64,000 bases of DNA from Streptomyces koelreuteriae (GCF_018604545.1 NZ_CP075896.1:186001-250000); one strand, 5' to 3'. Positions 17,958 through 26,734 are shown, counted from the stretch's first letter. A program made the numbers and translations. Notes: generated from the letters alone by a model not told the origin.

Positions 17958-18535
17958 TGGACATGAACCCAGAGATCAGGACCTTCAAGGACGCCGGGCT
18001 CCTCGCGCACACCACGGCCCTGCGCCGCGTCTACGCCGACGCCTTCTGCGCCCCGCCCTGGAACGAGGACGAGGCGCAGGCGGCCGAGTTCGCCGAGCGG
18101 CTCCCGGTGGACGTGCGGCGGCCGGGCTTCATCGCCGCGCTCGCCTTCGCCGGGCCGGAGGTCATCGGCTTCGCCACGGCCTGGACCACCCTCACCCCCT
18201 TCCCCACCGACCGCTGCTACCCCCAGGCCGCCGCCGGGCTGGGCCCCGGTCACACGGCCGACTGGCTGTGCGGCGCCCGGGAGATCGACGAACTCGCCGT
18301 CCGCCCCGACGCGCACGGCACCGGTCTCGCCGGCGCACTGCTGGACGCGGTCACCGAGGACGCCCCCGACGGCCGCTCCTGGCTGCTCACCTCCGCCCAT
18401 GCGCCCCGGGCCATGGCCTTCTACCGCCGCCAGGGCTGGACCCAGGCCACCCACCCCTCCCCCGACGGCAAGGGCATCGCCGTCTTCCTGAGCCCTCGCC
18501 ATCCGGCCCGCTCCCTGGCCGTCCTGCCGCTGTAG
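17957..18535 (+). CDS. GNAT-family N-acetyltransferase
   Basis: A 192-residue acyl-CoA-dependent acetyltransferase with the GNAT core: IDELAVRPDAHGTGLAGALL as the acetyl-CoA-binding motif, and RAMAFYRRQGW near the C-terminus. The substrate is unknown. Its ATG overlaps the tsaD-paralogue stop (TGATG), so the two are co-translated. Housekeeping tsaD clusters often include the acetyltransferase rimI, but this protein is longer and only distantly similar. Confidence 0.85.
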   Translation: MDMNPEIRTFKDAGLLAHTTALRRVYADAFCAPPWNEDEAQAAEFAERLPVDVRRPGFIAALAFAGPEVIGFATAWTTLTPFPTDRCYPQAAAGLGPGHTADWLCGAREIDELAVRPDAHGTGLAGALLDAVTEDAPDGRSWLLTSAHAPRAMAFYRRQGWTQATHPSPDGKGIAVFLSPRHPARSLAVLPL

Positions 18536-18627
18536 GCGGCCGGCGGGCAGCGCGGGTCCGCGTCCGATCGGGGGAATACGGACCCGCCTCGGTCGACCGC
18601 CTCTTCCGTAAGGGGAGAAAGAGTGGC

Positions 18628-18987
18628 ATGGCCGTTACCGCACAGATCGACAGCGCACGCCCGGTGGCGACGCTCATCAACGTCTTCACCGTCACGCCCG
18701 ACCGCCAGGACGAACTCATCGAGCTGCTCGCCCGCGCCACCGAGGAGACGATGAAGCACCAATCGGGCTTCCTCCATGCCAACTTCCACGCCTCCCACGA
18801 TGGCGAGCGTGTCATCAACTACGCCCAGTGGGAGTCCGAGGAGCACTACCGCGCGATGCTGGCGAACCCGGAAGCCCGCGTCCACATGGAGCAGGCCGCG
18901 AAGATCGCGACGGACGTACAGCCACGTCTGTTCCAGGTGCGCTCCACGCATCGCCGGGCACAGCGACCCGGCGAGGGACGATCCTGA
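18628..18987 (+). CDS. ABM-domain (antibiotic biosynthesis monooxygenase-like) protein
   Basis: A 119-residue single ABM domain: TLINVFTVTPDRQDELIELL, then GFLHANFHAS and YAQWESEEHYRAML. ABM proteins are small dimeric ferredoxin-fold proteins, some acting as cofactor-free oxygenases or haem degraders. No neighbour reveals a substrate. A GGGGAG ribosome site lies somewhat far (about 11 nt) from the ATG. The last 15 residues are basic and probably disordered. Confidence 0.8.
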   Translation: MAVTAQIDSARPVATLINVFTVTPDRQDELIELLARATEETMKHQSGFLHANFHASHDGERVINYAQWESEEHYRAMLANPEARVHMEQAAKIATDVQPRLFQVRSTHRRAQRPGEGRS

Positions 18988-19024
18988 CCCTGTCCTGCCT
19001 GACTCTGCCGTACCTGACCGTGTC

Positions 19025-19684
19025 CTACGCGACGCCCGTCATGCTGGCGAACACCACGACGTTGTTGGGGTAGTAGTGCCGGTCCGCGTCGAACTCACCT
19101 CCGCAGGTGACCAGCCTGAGGCCCGCGTGGTCGAGGTTCTTGTAGACCTCCAGCGTGGGGAACTCCTTCTTCGGATACTCCTCGACGCGGTCCACGGTGA
19201 AGGTGGCGGTCTTCCCGTCCTGGCGCTTCACCTCGACCTTGTCGCCGGCCGTCAACGTCTTCAGCCCCTTGAAGACCGCGTCCGCGCCGTTCCAGGTCAC
19301 ATGCCCGGCGATCACCGCGGGCCCCTGGGAGCCGGGGGTGGGTCCCGGTTCGTACCAGCCCGCCAGGTCCGGGTTCTTGGGGGTGGTCATCACCCCGTCC
19401 TTGCTCTGCCCCAGGGTCTCCAGGGCGCTGGAGACCCCGAGGGAGGGGATGCTGACCTCCTGCGGCACGGACCGGTCCAGGGCGGCGACCGCCTGGCCGG
19501 TGCCCGAGCCCGGTGTCGCGCCGCCCGCCGCCCCGGCCGTCGCGTTCTGCCCCGGGGACGTCTGGGAGGCCGACGTGTCCTGGCCCCCGCAGGCGGTGAG
19601 CAGCAGGGACGCGGTGGCGACGGCGATCAGGGCGGCGGGAACGCGTCGCCCCCCGACCCGTGCGCTCCCGGCCGAGCGGTTCAC
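19025..19684 (-). CDS. Class F-type sortase with a lipoprotein-like signal
   Basis: A 219-residue sortase. The fold shows the catalytic His of AGHVTWNG, the Cys of LVTCGG and the Arg of DADRHYYPNN. The N-terminus (LIAVATASLLLTACGG) ends in a lipobox (LTAC), so the enzyme may be lipid-anchored rather than held by a transmembrane helix. The GTG start overlaps the stop of the upstream surface-protein gene (GTGA), pointing to that protein as substrate or partner. Streptomyces class F sortases have few characterised substrates. Confidence 0.85.
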   Translation of the reverse strand: MNRSAGSARVGGRRVPAALIAVATASLLLTACGGQDTSASQTSPGQNATAGAAGGATPGSGTGQAVAALDRSVPQEVSIPSLGVSSALETLGQSKDGVMTTPKNPDLAGWYEPGPTPGSQGPAVIAGHVTWNGADAVFKGLKTLTAGDKVEVKRQDGKTATFTVDRVEEYPKKEFPTLEVYKNLDHAGLRLVTCGGEFDADRHYYPNNVVVFASMTGVA

Positions 19685-20511
19685 GCGGCACCCCCGGTCT
19701 CCGCCGCCGCGACACCGGACGCCTTCCGCCGGCGGGCGGCGAACAGAACCCCCGCCGCACCCGCCACCGCCGCCGAGGCCGCACCCGCGACGCCGACCGT
19801 CATCCCCGGGGACATGCTCGACTGCTCCGCCCCGCTGCCGGTCTCGATCCCGCCGACCGGGACGGACCCGACCGCGGCGCCCTTCACCTCCCCGCAGTTG
19901 GTGGGCGCGGTGGCCTCCTGAGGCAGCTTCGGGTCGAGTTCGCTCTTGCCCGCGCCCTCGAAGTCGTACTCGCCGTTGCCGTTGGGGTCGATGCCGTGCT
20001 GGACGATGTGCAGGTCCTTGATCTTCTCGACCACGTCCTGCCCGACCTTGATGGTCCGCTTGTAGGCGATCTTGCCCTCTTCGTCGGCCACCGGCATCCG
20101 GTCCACCGCCAGTCCGCTGGTCGCCGCGTCGGTGTCGCCGGAGACGGTGAGCGCGATGTTGATGTCGCCGTAGTGGACGGTGGCTTCGGTGTTGTTGAGG
20201 ATTCCGTCCTTGTTGGTGTCGGCGCTGCCGTCCGGGCAGACGAAGTCGTGCCCGTCGGTCGAGCCGTGCAGGTGCTGTGCCGAGGGCTGGCCCGGCACCA
20301 TGCCCTCGGACTTGATCCACACCGTCATCTCGTCGCCGCGCAGGCTCACCAGGGCCGTGCCCTTGGCGCCGGAGTCGTTCAACTGCTCCAGATCGAGCTG
20401 GAAGGCCGGGGTGTCCGACTCCGCGAACACCGGGGACGAGCCGACCAGGGTGAGCAGGGCGGCGGCGGGCAGAGCGGCGAGAACCGTGAGACGGCCGGGT
20501 CGCTTGGGCAT
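19681..20511 (-). CDS. Secreted surface protein with EF-hand-like loops, candidate sortase substrate
   Basis: The 276 residues comprise a signal peptide (cleavage near residue 30, PVFA-ES), a CHRD/superoxide-dismutase-like beta domain with HLHG at 81-83, two calcium-loop-like stretches (DTNKDGILNNTE at 98-109 and DPNGNGEYDFE at 175-185), a hydrophobic helix at about 238-258 and the basic tail RRRK at 260-263. This is a cell-wall-sorting layout but without LPXTG; the nearest candidate is GIETG at 221-225. It is coupled to the sortase by a 4-nt overlap. The domain name is tentative. Confidence 0.7.
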   Translation of the reverse strand: MPKRPGRLTVLAALPAAALLTLVGSSPVFAESDTPAFQLDLEQLNDSGAKGTALVSLRGDEMTVWIKSEGMVPGQPSAQHLHGSTDGHDFVCPDGSADTNKDGILNNTEATVHYGDINIALTVSGDTDAATSGLAVDRMPVADEEGKIAYKRTIKVGQDVVEKIKDLHIVQHGIDPNGNGEYDFEGAGKSELDPKLPQEATAPTNCGEVKGAAVGSVPVGGIETGSGAEQSSMSPGMTVGVAGAASAAVAGAAGVLFAARRRKASGVAAAETGGAA

Positions 20512-20626
20512 CAGGTTCGTTCCTTGTCCGTGGGGGTGTTATTGCGACGGGTTCGCAGTTACCCATAGAACGCAGGAACTTTTCCGGGTGTTCAACGACA
20601 CCGGCGCCGACGCCTTGGAGCGGCGG

Positions 20627-21748
20627 CTAGCCGATCGCCGGTACCGCGCGCTGATCCGGTCCCGCGTATGACGCGAGGGGCCTGATCAGCGCGTTGTGGG
20701 CGAGCTGTTCGGTGATGTGGGCCGTCCAGCCGGTGATGCGGCTCATCACGAAGATCGGTGTGAAGAGGGGGATGTCGAACCCCATGAGGTGGTAGGCCAG
20801 GCCTGCCGGGTAGTCCAGGTTCGGATGGATCCCCTTGTGGGTGAGCATGGCGTGGCGGAGCGCCGCGTGCAGGGTGGCGAGACGGGTGACCTCGGGGTCG
20901 GCGGCACGGGAGACCAGGCGGTCGAGGGCGTCCTGCATGATCGGGACGCGGGAGTCGCCGGCCTTGTAGACCCGGTGGCCGAAGCCCATGATCTTCCGCT
21001 TGCCCGTCAGCGCTTCCGTGAGCCAGTCCTCGGCGTGCCCAGGGTCGCCGATCTCGTTCAGCATGTGCATCACGGCTTCGTTGGCGCCGCCGTGCAGCGG
21101 GCCCTTGAGCGCGCCGATCGCCGCTGTGACCGCGCTGTAGAGGTCGGAGAGGGTGGAGGTGACCACGCGCGCGGTGAACGTCGAGGCGTTGAAGCTGTGT
21201 TCGGCGTAGAGCACGAGCGAGATCTCGAAGCAGCGCACCACATCGGGGTCGGGGACGCTGCCGAAGCACATGTGGAAGAAGTTCTCGGCGTAGCCGAGTT
21301 CGGGATGCGGCGGGATCGGGGCGAGGCCGCGGCGCCTGCGCTGGTCGGCGGCGACCACGGTGGGCAGTCTCGCCAGCAGGGTCAGGGACTTGGCCCGGTT
21401 GACGGCGAGACCGCCGTCGTCCTCGGTCGGGTCCTCGGCGCCGAAGAAGCTGACGGCGGTGCGCAGGACGTCCATCGGGTGGCAGGTCTGGGGCAGCCGG
21501 GCCAGCAGCTCGGAGGTGGTGCGGTCCAGGGGGCGCAGGGCGCGTTCGCGGGCGCGGAAATCCCGGAGCTGTCCCTCGTCGGGGAGTTCGCCGTGCCACA
21601 GGAGGTAGGCGACCTCCTCGAAGGAGCGGTGGGCGGCCAGGTCCTGGACCGGATAGCCGCGGTAGGTGAGGGAGTTGGTCTCCTGGATGACGGTGGAGAT
21701 CTCGGTGGTGTCGACGACGACACCGGCGAGGCCGCGGTGAATGGGCAT
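20627..21748 (-). CDS. prpC: PrpC-type 2-methylcitrate synthase / citrate synthase
   Basis: This enzyme condenses propionyl-CoA with oxaloacetate to 2-methylcitrate. The 373 residues show GPLHGGANEAV and MGFGHRVYKAGDSR, the citrate-synthase active-site segments with catalytic histidines, and NSLTYRGYPVQDLA near the N-terminus as in the short methylcitrate synthases. Context decides the assignment: it ends a prpD-prpB-prpC operon. It begins 18 nt after prpB. Some activity with acetyl-CoA is likely, as in the family. Confidence 0.9.
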   Translation of the reverse strand: MPIHRGLAGVVVDTTEISTVIQETNSLTYRGYPVQDLAAHRSFEEVAYLLWHGELPDEGQLRDFRARERALRPLDRTTSELLARLPQTCHPMDVLRTAVSFFGAEDPTEDDGGLAVNRAKSLTLLARLPTVVAADQRRRRGLAPIPPHPELGYAENFFHMCFGSVPDPDVVRCFEISLVLYAEHSFNASTFTARVVTSTLSDLYSAVTAAIGALKGPLHGGANEAVMHMLNEIGDPGHAEDWLTEALTGKRKIMGFGHRVYKAGDSRVPIMQDALDRLVSRAADPEVTRLATLHAALRHAMLTHKGIHPNLDYPAGLAYHLMGFDIPLFTPIFVMSRITGWTAHITEQLAHNALIRPLASYAGPDQRAVPAIG

Positions 21749-21766
21749 GGATGTGCCTCCGGTGCG

Positions 21767-22672
21767 TCAGGTGCCGGGCGGGAGGGTGAAGTCGAAGACG
21801 GCCGAGTCGAACGTCGAGTAGTCCTCGTAGCCGAGGAGTTCGTAGAGGCGGGAGCGCGTCTGCATACGGGGCAGCAGGGATTCCTGGGTGCCCTCGGCCG
21901 CGATGGTGCGCAGGCCGTCCTCGACGGCGCCCATGGCCAGGCGCAGCAGGGTGACCGGGTAGAGGGCGATGTCGTAGCCGAGGTTCTCCAGGGTGCGCGT
22001 GTCGAGGAGGCGCCCCTTGCCGAACTCGGTCATGTTGGCCAGCAGCGGTACCGGGACCGCCTTGCGGAACGCCTCGAACTCCCGCTCGTCGGCGAGGGCT
22101 TCGGGGAAGATCGCGTCGGCTCCGGCGTCGACGTAGGCCTTCGCTCGGTCGATCGCCGCGTCAAGGCCCTCGACGGCCCGGGCGTCGGTGCGGGCCATGA
22201 ACAGGAAGTCCGGGTCGCGTCGGGCGTCCACGGCGGCCCGGACCCGGCGGGTCATGTCCTCCCGGGGGACGACCGACTTGCCGTCCAGGTGGCCGCAGCG
22301 CTTGGGGTTGACCTGGTCCTCCAGATGCAGGCCGGCCAGCCCCGCGTCCTCCATCAACTGGACGGTGCGGGCGGCGTTCATCGGTTCGCCGAAGCCGGTG
22401 TCGGCGTCGATGAGAACCGGCAGATCGGTCACCCGGGTCGTCTGCTGGGCGCGTGCCGCGACCTCGGTCGATGTGGTCAAGCCGATGTCGGGCAGGCCGA
22501 GGTCGGCGGCGAGGACGGCGCCGGAGAGGTAGGCGGCCTCGAAGCCGGTGTCCTGGATGAGGCGGGCGGAGAGCGGGTTGAGGGCGCCGGGCATGGGCAG
22601 CAGGCGGTTCTCGCCGAGCCGCTCCCTGAGCGCTCGCCGGCGTTCGGCGGGGGTGGTGCGGGTGTGCAGCAT
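21767..22672 (-). CDS. prpB: PrpB, 2-methylisocitrate lyase
   Basis: PrpB cleaves 2-methylisocitrate to pyruvate and succinate, the last step of the methylcitrate cycle. The 301 residues include the catalytic-loop signature KRCGH with Cys126, plus the metal/substrate segment DADTGFGEP and HLEDQ. Its ATG overlaps the prpD stop by one base (TGATG), so translation is coupled. Start and length fit the family. Confidence 0.95.
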   Translation of the reverse strand: MLHTRTTPAERRRALRERLGENRLLPMPGALNPLSARLIQDTGFEAAYLSGAVLAADLGLPDIGLTTSTEVAARAQQTTRVTDLPVLIDADTGFGEPMNAARTVQLMEDAGLAGLHLEDQVNPKRCGHLDGKSVVPREDMTRRVRAAVDARRDPDFLFMARTDARAVEGLDAAIDRAKAYVDAGADAIFPEALADEREFEAFRKAVPVPLLANMTEFGKGRLLDTRTLENLGYDIALYPVTLLRLAMGAVEDGLRTIAAEGTQESLLPRMQTRSRLYELLGYEDYSTFDSAVFDFTLPPGT

Positions 22673-24180
22673 CAGAACAGGCCCTTCGGCAGGTTCGCGT
22701 CGACGTCGCCGACGGCCCGGACGTCCACGGCCGGGAACAGCCCGTCGAGGTCGGCGGAGCCCAGCTCGGCGAGGCGCTCGGCGGCGGCCAGGAAACGGTC
22801 CTGGCCCGCGGGCGCGACGATCCCCTCGGCGAGGGTGCGGAACTTGGCCGTGTAGGCGGGGCGGTCGAAGGGGCGGGCGCCGGCCGGGTGGGCGTCGGCG
22901 ACGGCCAGTTCGTCCTCGATCACCGATCCGTCGTCGAGGGTGATGACCGCGCGGCCGCCGAAGGCCCGGCGGTCCGGGTCGGGGTCGTGATAACGGCGGG
23001 TCCACTCCGGGTCCTCGACCGTGCTGATCTTCCGCCACAGCGCGACGGTCCCGGAGCGACGAGCGCGCTCGGGTGCGTAGGAGCGCTCGTGGTGCCAGGT
23101 GCCGTCCTCCAGGGCGACGGCGAAGATGTACGGCACGGAGTGGTCGAGGGTCTCGCGGCTGGCGGTGGGGTCGTACTTCTGCGGATCGTTCGCACCGGAG
23201 CCGATCACCTGGTGGGTGTGGTGGCTGGTGTGCAGGACCACCGAGCGCACCTGGTCCAGCGGGCCGGTCTTCTCCCGCAGTCGCCGCGCCAGGTCGATGA
23301 TCGCCTGCGCCTGGTACTCGGCGGAGTGCTCCTTGGTGTACGTGTCGAGGATCGCCCGGCGCGGCTCGCCGGGTTCGGGGAGCCGGACGGTGTAGTCGGC
23401 GCCGGGGCCGTCGAGCATCCAGGCGAGGAAGCCGTCCTCGCCCTCGTAGATCGGGGAGGGTGAGGTCTCGCCGCGCATCGCCCGGTCGACGGCCTCGATG
23501 GCGGCCTTGCCGGCGAAGGCCGGGGCGTACGCCTTCCAGCTGGAGATCTCGCCCTTGCGGGACTGCCGGGTGGCGGTCGTGGTGTGCACGGCCTGCTGCA
23601 CCGCCTGGTACACCGTCTCCGTCGGCAGCCGGAGCAGCGCGCCCAGGCCGCCGGCGGTGGCGGCGCTGAGGTGGGCCACGTGGTCGATGCGGTGCCGGTG
23701 CAGGCAGATGCCCTTCACCAGGGCGACATGGAGCTCGTAGGCGGCGATGACACCGCGCAGCAGGTCGGCGCCCGTACGGCCGGTGTGCTGGGCTACGGCT
23801 AGCAGGGGCGGGATGTTGTCGCCGGGGTGGGAGTAGTCGGCAGCGAGATAGGTGTCGTGGAAGTCCAGCTCGCGCACGGCCGTTCCGTTGGCCCAGGCGG
23901 CCCACTCGGGGGAGACGCGGGCGCCGGTACCGAAGACGGAGGCGCCGGGGGTCGCCCCGCGGTGGGCGGTGGCCTGGGCGCGGGCGACGGCCACCGGGCG
24001 GCGCAGCAGGGAGGCCACGGCCACGGAGGCGTTGTCGATGACCCGGTTGACGGCCATGGCGGCGCTGTCGGCGTCCGGTTCCCCGGTGGCCGTGGCCACG
24101 GCGGCCAGTTTCCAGGCGAGCTGGTCCTCGCGGGCCAGCCGGTCGGCGCTGGGGTGGACGCGGACGTGGTGCTCGATCAC
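22672..24180 (-). CDS. prpD: PrpD, 2-methylcitrate dehydratase (MmgE/PrpD family)
   Basis: PrpD dehydrates 2-methylcitrate towards 2-methyl-cis-aconitate. The 502 residues run as in family members, with [28 protein letters not shown] and [17 protein letters not shown] use the GTG at 24178-24180, four bases after AAGGAG; an ATG 105 bases upstream lacks a ribosome site and would overlap the promoter repeats. It is first in the operon and divergent from the ScfR-type regulator. Confidence 0.93.
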   Translation of the reverse strand: MIEHHVRVHPSADRLAREDQLAWKLAAVATATGEPDADSAAMAVNRVIDNASVAVASLLRRPVAVARAQATAHRGATPGASVFGTGARVSPEWAAWANGTAVRELDFHDTYLAADYSHPGDNIPPLLAVAQHTGRTGADLLRGVIAAYELHVALVKGICLHRHRIDHVAHLSAATAGGLGALLRLPTETVYQAVQQAVHTTTATRQSRKGEISSWKAYAPAFAGKAAIEAVDRAMRGETSPSPIYEGEDGFLAWMLDGPGADYTVRLPEPGEPRRAILDTYTKEHSAEYQAQAIIDLARRLREKTGPLDQVRSVVLHTSHHTHQVIGSGANDPQKYDPTASRETLDHSVPYIFAVALEDGTWHHERSYAPERARRSGTVALWRKISTVEDPEWTRRYHDPDPDRRAFGGRAVITLDDGSVIEDELAVADAHPAGARPFDRPAYTAKFRTLAEGIVAPAGQDRFLAAAERLAELGSADLDGLFPAVDVRAVGDVDANLPKGLF

Positions 24181-24292
24181 GGGACTCCTTGTGGGCGTCT
24201 GGTGGGCGGCGGCGATCCTGCTGTGATCGAGACTGCCCGGCGGAAGCCCTTCGGACCACCGCTCCCGGGTGTGGAATCCGTACATCCCCGCG

Positions 24293-24339
24293 CTGCGAAA
24301 CTGCGAAATCTGCGAATAATGCGGATGCTATCTTCGCAA
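24293..24339. promoter_or_regulatory. TGCGAA direct repeats between prpD and its regulator
   Basis: CTGCGAAA (24293), CTGCGAAA (24301) and CTGCGAAT (24310) are consecutive, followed by an inverted TTCGCAA at 24333-24339. RamB/ScfR-type regulators of acyl-CoA metabolism recognise TTTGC/GCAAA-like sequence, so this is the best candidate operator for the divergent regulator. It lies 113 bp from the prpD start and 42 bp from the regulator start. Confidence 0.55.
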
Positions 24340-24345
24340 CAAGGT

Positions 24346-24363
24346 TCGCGAGGAGCCTCGCGA
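24346..24363. promoter_or_regulatory. TCGCGAGG/CCTCGCGA dyad just upstream of the regulator gene
   Basis: A perfect 8-bp inverted repeat with an AG centre ends 17 bp before the regulator's ATG. It could be an autoregulatory operator or a 5'-leader hairpin; sequence does not decide. Confidence 0.35.
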
Positions 24364-24380
24364 GACGAAGGTGGTGAGCC

Positions 24381-25838
24381 ATGTCCCGGGGACCGTCCGG
24401 CCGCAAGGTCTACGCCCATGCCAAGCTGCGCCGGCTGCGCCGCGAGCACGGCATGAACCAGGTCGACATGGCCCGCGCCCTCGGCATCTCGACCAGCTAC
24501 GCGAACCAGATCGAGCAGAGCCAGCGTCCGTTGACGGCTCCGGTGCTGCTGCGGATCGCGGAGGTCTTCGGAGTGGACACCGAGTTCTTCTCCGAGGCGG
24601 CGGAGGACCGGCTGGCCGCCGATCTGCGGGCCGCGCTCGCCGACGAGGCGTGCGGGGTGCCGCTGCCCGCCGCCGAGGACGTCACCGAGGCCGCCCGCGA
24701 CCATCCGGAGGTGGCCCGCGCCCTGGTCGCCCTGCACCGCCGCTACCGTGACGCCGCCGAACAGGCCGCGGCCCTCGCCGTACCCGGAAGCGGAACCGGA
24801 GCGGCGCTGCCGCCCGTGGAGCCGCACGACGAGGTGCGGGACTTCTTCTACGCCCACCACAACCACTTCGAGCCGCTGGACACCGAGGCCGAACGGGCCG
24901 CCGCGGCCATGGAGCTGCGCCCCGGCCGGGCCGCCGACCCCCTCATCACACGCCTGGCCGCACGGCACGGCGTGCGGGTCGTGCAGACCGCGGCGGGCCG
25001 CTCCGCCGACGCCCGTCGCTACGACCCCGACACCGGCCTGCTGTTCCTCTCCCCCTGGCTCAGCGACGGCCAGCGCGCCTTCCAGCTCGCCACCCAACTG
25101 GCCCTCCTGGAGCACGGCCCGCTGCTCGACCGACTCGCCGGCGGCGCCACGGAACCGACCTCGCCCGAGTCGTCCGCGCTGGCCCGCATCGGCCTCGCGA
25201 ACTACTTCGCCGGTGCCCTGCTCATGCCGTACACCCTCTTCCACACGGCGGCGGAGGAGGTGCGCTACGACGTCGAGCTGCTGTCCGCACGCTTCGGCGT
25301 CGGCTTCGAGACGGTCTGCCACCGCCTGAGCACCCTCCAGCGGACCGGCCGCAGAGGCGTGCCGTTCTCTTTCCTGCGCGTCGACCGGGCCGGGAACATC
25401 TCCAAGCGCCAGTCCGCGTCCGACTTCCACTTCTCCCGACTGGGCGGCACCTGCCCGCTGTGGACGGTGTACGAGGCGTTCTCCTCGCCCGGGCGGATAC
25501 TGACCCAGGTCGCCGAAATGCCGGATGGCAAGCGGTACTTCTGGATCGCCCGCACCATCACACGCGGCGGATTCGGCCACCACGCCCCGCGCGCCGAGTT
25601 CGCGGTCGCTCTGGGCTGCGAACTGCGGCACGCGCACCGGCTCGTCTACGCCGAGGGCATCGCCCTCGACGACCCGCGCGCCGCCACACCGATCGGCCTC
25701 GGCTGCCGGATCTGCGAGCGACGCGACTGCGCGCAGCGGGCCCGGCCCCCGGCCGGCGGGCGGCTGGCCATCGACCCCGACCGGCGCACCTATGTGCCGT
25801 ACCCGGTGGAGACCCGTACGAGGAGGAACCCTCCGTGA
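24381..25838 (+). CDS. ScfR/RamB-type transcriptional regulator of the methylcitrate operon
   Basis: A 485-residue regulator. It has an XRE helix-turn-helix (about residues 12-66, with MNQVDMARALGISTSYANQI), then an IrrE/ImmA-like region with a degenerate metalloprotease fold, and a C-terminal domain with a cysteine cluster (GCRICERRDCAQRARP) that resembles a zinc or effector site. This layout is the short-chain fatty acyl regulator family (ScfR, RamB, MccR), whose members sense acyl-CoA or methylcitrate-cycle intermediates. It faces prpDBC across a 200-bp region full of TGCGAA repeats. Its stop overlaps the next gene by 4 nt. Confidence 0.88.
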   Translation: MSRGPSGRKVYAHAKLRRLRREHGMNQVDMARALGISTSYANQIEQSQRPLTAPVLLRIAEVFGVDTEFFSEAAEDRLAADLRAALADEACGVPLPAAEDVTEAARDHPEVARALVALHRRYRDAAEQAAALAVPGSGTGAALPPVEPHDEVRDFFYAHHNHFEPLDTEAERAAAAMELRPGRAADPLITRLAARHGVRVVQTAAGRSADARRYDPDTGLLFLSPWLSDGQRAFQLATQLALLEHGPLLDRLAGGATEPTSPESSALARIGLANYFAGALLMPYTLFHTAAEEVRYDVELLSARFGVGFETVCHRLSTLQRTGRRGVPFSFLRVDRAGNISKRQSASDFHFSRLGGTCPLWTVYEAFSSPGRILTQVAEMPDGKRYFWIARTITRGGFGHHAPRAEFAVALGCELRHAHRLVYAEGIALDDPRAATPIGLGCRICERRDCAQRARPPAGGRLAIDPDRRTYVPYPVETRTRRNPP

Positions 25839-26440
25839 CCAGCCGTGTCACCCTCATCACTCCCGCGATGAACGCTTCGCTGCGGCAGGCCCGTTTCGAC
25901 GACGGGGCCTCGATCGACGCGGGCGGTGCACAACGCGCGGGTGCCGCCGGCGAGTTCCTGCCCGCGGCGGCGCGGGTCCTGGTCTCGCCCAGTGTGCGCT
26001 GCCGGGAGACGGCGGCCGCGCTGGGCCTCGACGGTGCCGAGGCGGAGGAGCTCGCGGGTCTCGATGTGGGCCGCTGGCGCGGTGCCGTGCTCGACGAGGT
26101 GGCCGCGCGCGAGCCGGAGGCGGTGGCCCGGTGGCTCGGTGATCCCGCGTCGGCGCCGCACGGCGGGGAGTCCGTGGAGGATGTGCGCGCTCGTGTGGCG
26201 CGGTGGCTGGAGGCGTGCCGGGACGTGGACGGCCGTACGCTCGCGGTGGTCGAGCCGGACGTCGTACGGGCCGTGGTGGTGCATGTCCTGGGCGCGCCCT
26301 CGTCGGCCTTCTGGCGGCTCGACGTACCGCCGCTGACGGCCACGACGGTCAGTGGGCGCGGCGGCCGGTGGAATCTGCGGCTCGGGGACCCGTTGGAGGG
26401 GGCCGAGGAGACACGGGCGGCGTCTCCTGGTGGGTCATGA
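25835..26440 (+). CDS. Histidine-phosphatase-fold protein lacking both catalytic histidines
   Basis: The 201-residue protein follows the phosphoglycerate-mutase-like plan: SPSVRCRETAAAL, LDVGRWRG (usually C/LDxGxWxG) and PHGGES (PxGES) are present. The first motif, normally RHG, reads LITPAMN, and the second, normally a histidine, reads VVEPDVVRA. Both catalytic histidines are therefore absent. I infer a non-catalytic or repurposed member, perhaps ligand-binding. The GTG start overlaps the regulator stop (GTGA), with AGGAGG upstream. The cbtAB genes face it across a small unknown gene. Confidence 0.75.
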   Translation: MTSRVTLITPAMNASLRQARFDDGASIDAGGAQRAGAAGEFLPAAARVLVSPSVRCRETAAALGLDGAEAEELAGLDVGRWRGAVLDEVAAREPEAVARWLGDPASAPHGGESVEDVRARVARWLEACRDVDGRTLAVVEPDVVRAVVVHVLGAPSSAFWRLDVPPLTATTVSGRGGRWNLRLGDPLEGAEETRAASPGGS

Positions 26441-26734
26441 CGCGGTGTCGCGGTGCCGGCGCAGTAACGCCGCTATCGCGCAGCGCAGACAGGTGACGTC
26501 CGCTGCGTCGTCGTCCGCCCGCTCGCAGCCCTCGGGCGTGGCGGCGAGCAGTGTCTCCAGGTCGTCCAGGAGCCGCTCCGTCTGTCTCACCCGCTGGCCG
26601 AGGGCGCGTACCCGGGCGCTCTGGCCGCCGATCTGCCGTCGGCTCGCGATCAGTTGCTCATACTCCTCCAGGGTGAGGGCGACCGCCTCGCGGCCACCGA
26701 GGGTGATGCGGCGCGGCTGGGGCTGTCTGGCCAC
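26435..26734 (-). CDS. 99-residue helical protein of unknown function with a cysteine cluster
   Basis: I do not recognise a family. The protein is predicted largely helical. Residues about 20-65 (LTLEEYEQLIASRRQIG and a leucine-rich amphipathic stretch) look like a short coiled coil, and the C-terminal part holds Cys70, Cys82 and Cys85 (TCLRC), a possible metal-binding set. It converges on the phosphatase-like gene with a 6-bp overlap and lies downstream of cbtBA, separated by a terminator. Confidence 0.6.
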   Translation of the reverse strand: MARQPQPRRITLGGREAVALTLEEYEQLIASRRQIGGQSARVRALGQRVRQTERLLDDLETLLAATPEGCERADDDAADVTCLRCAIAALLRRHRDTAS

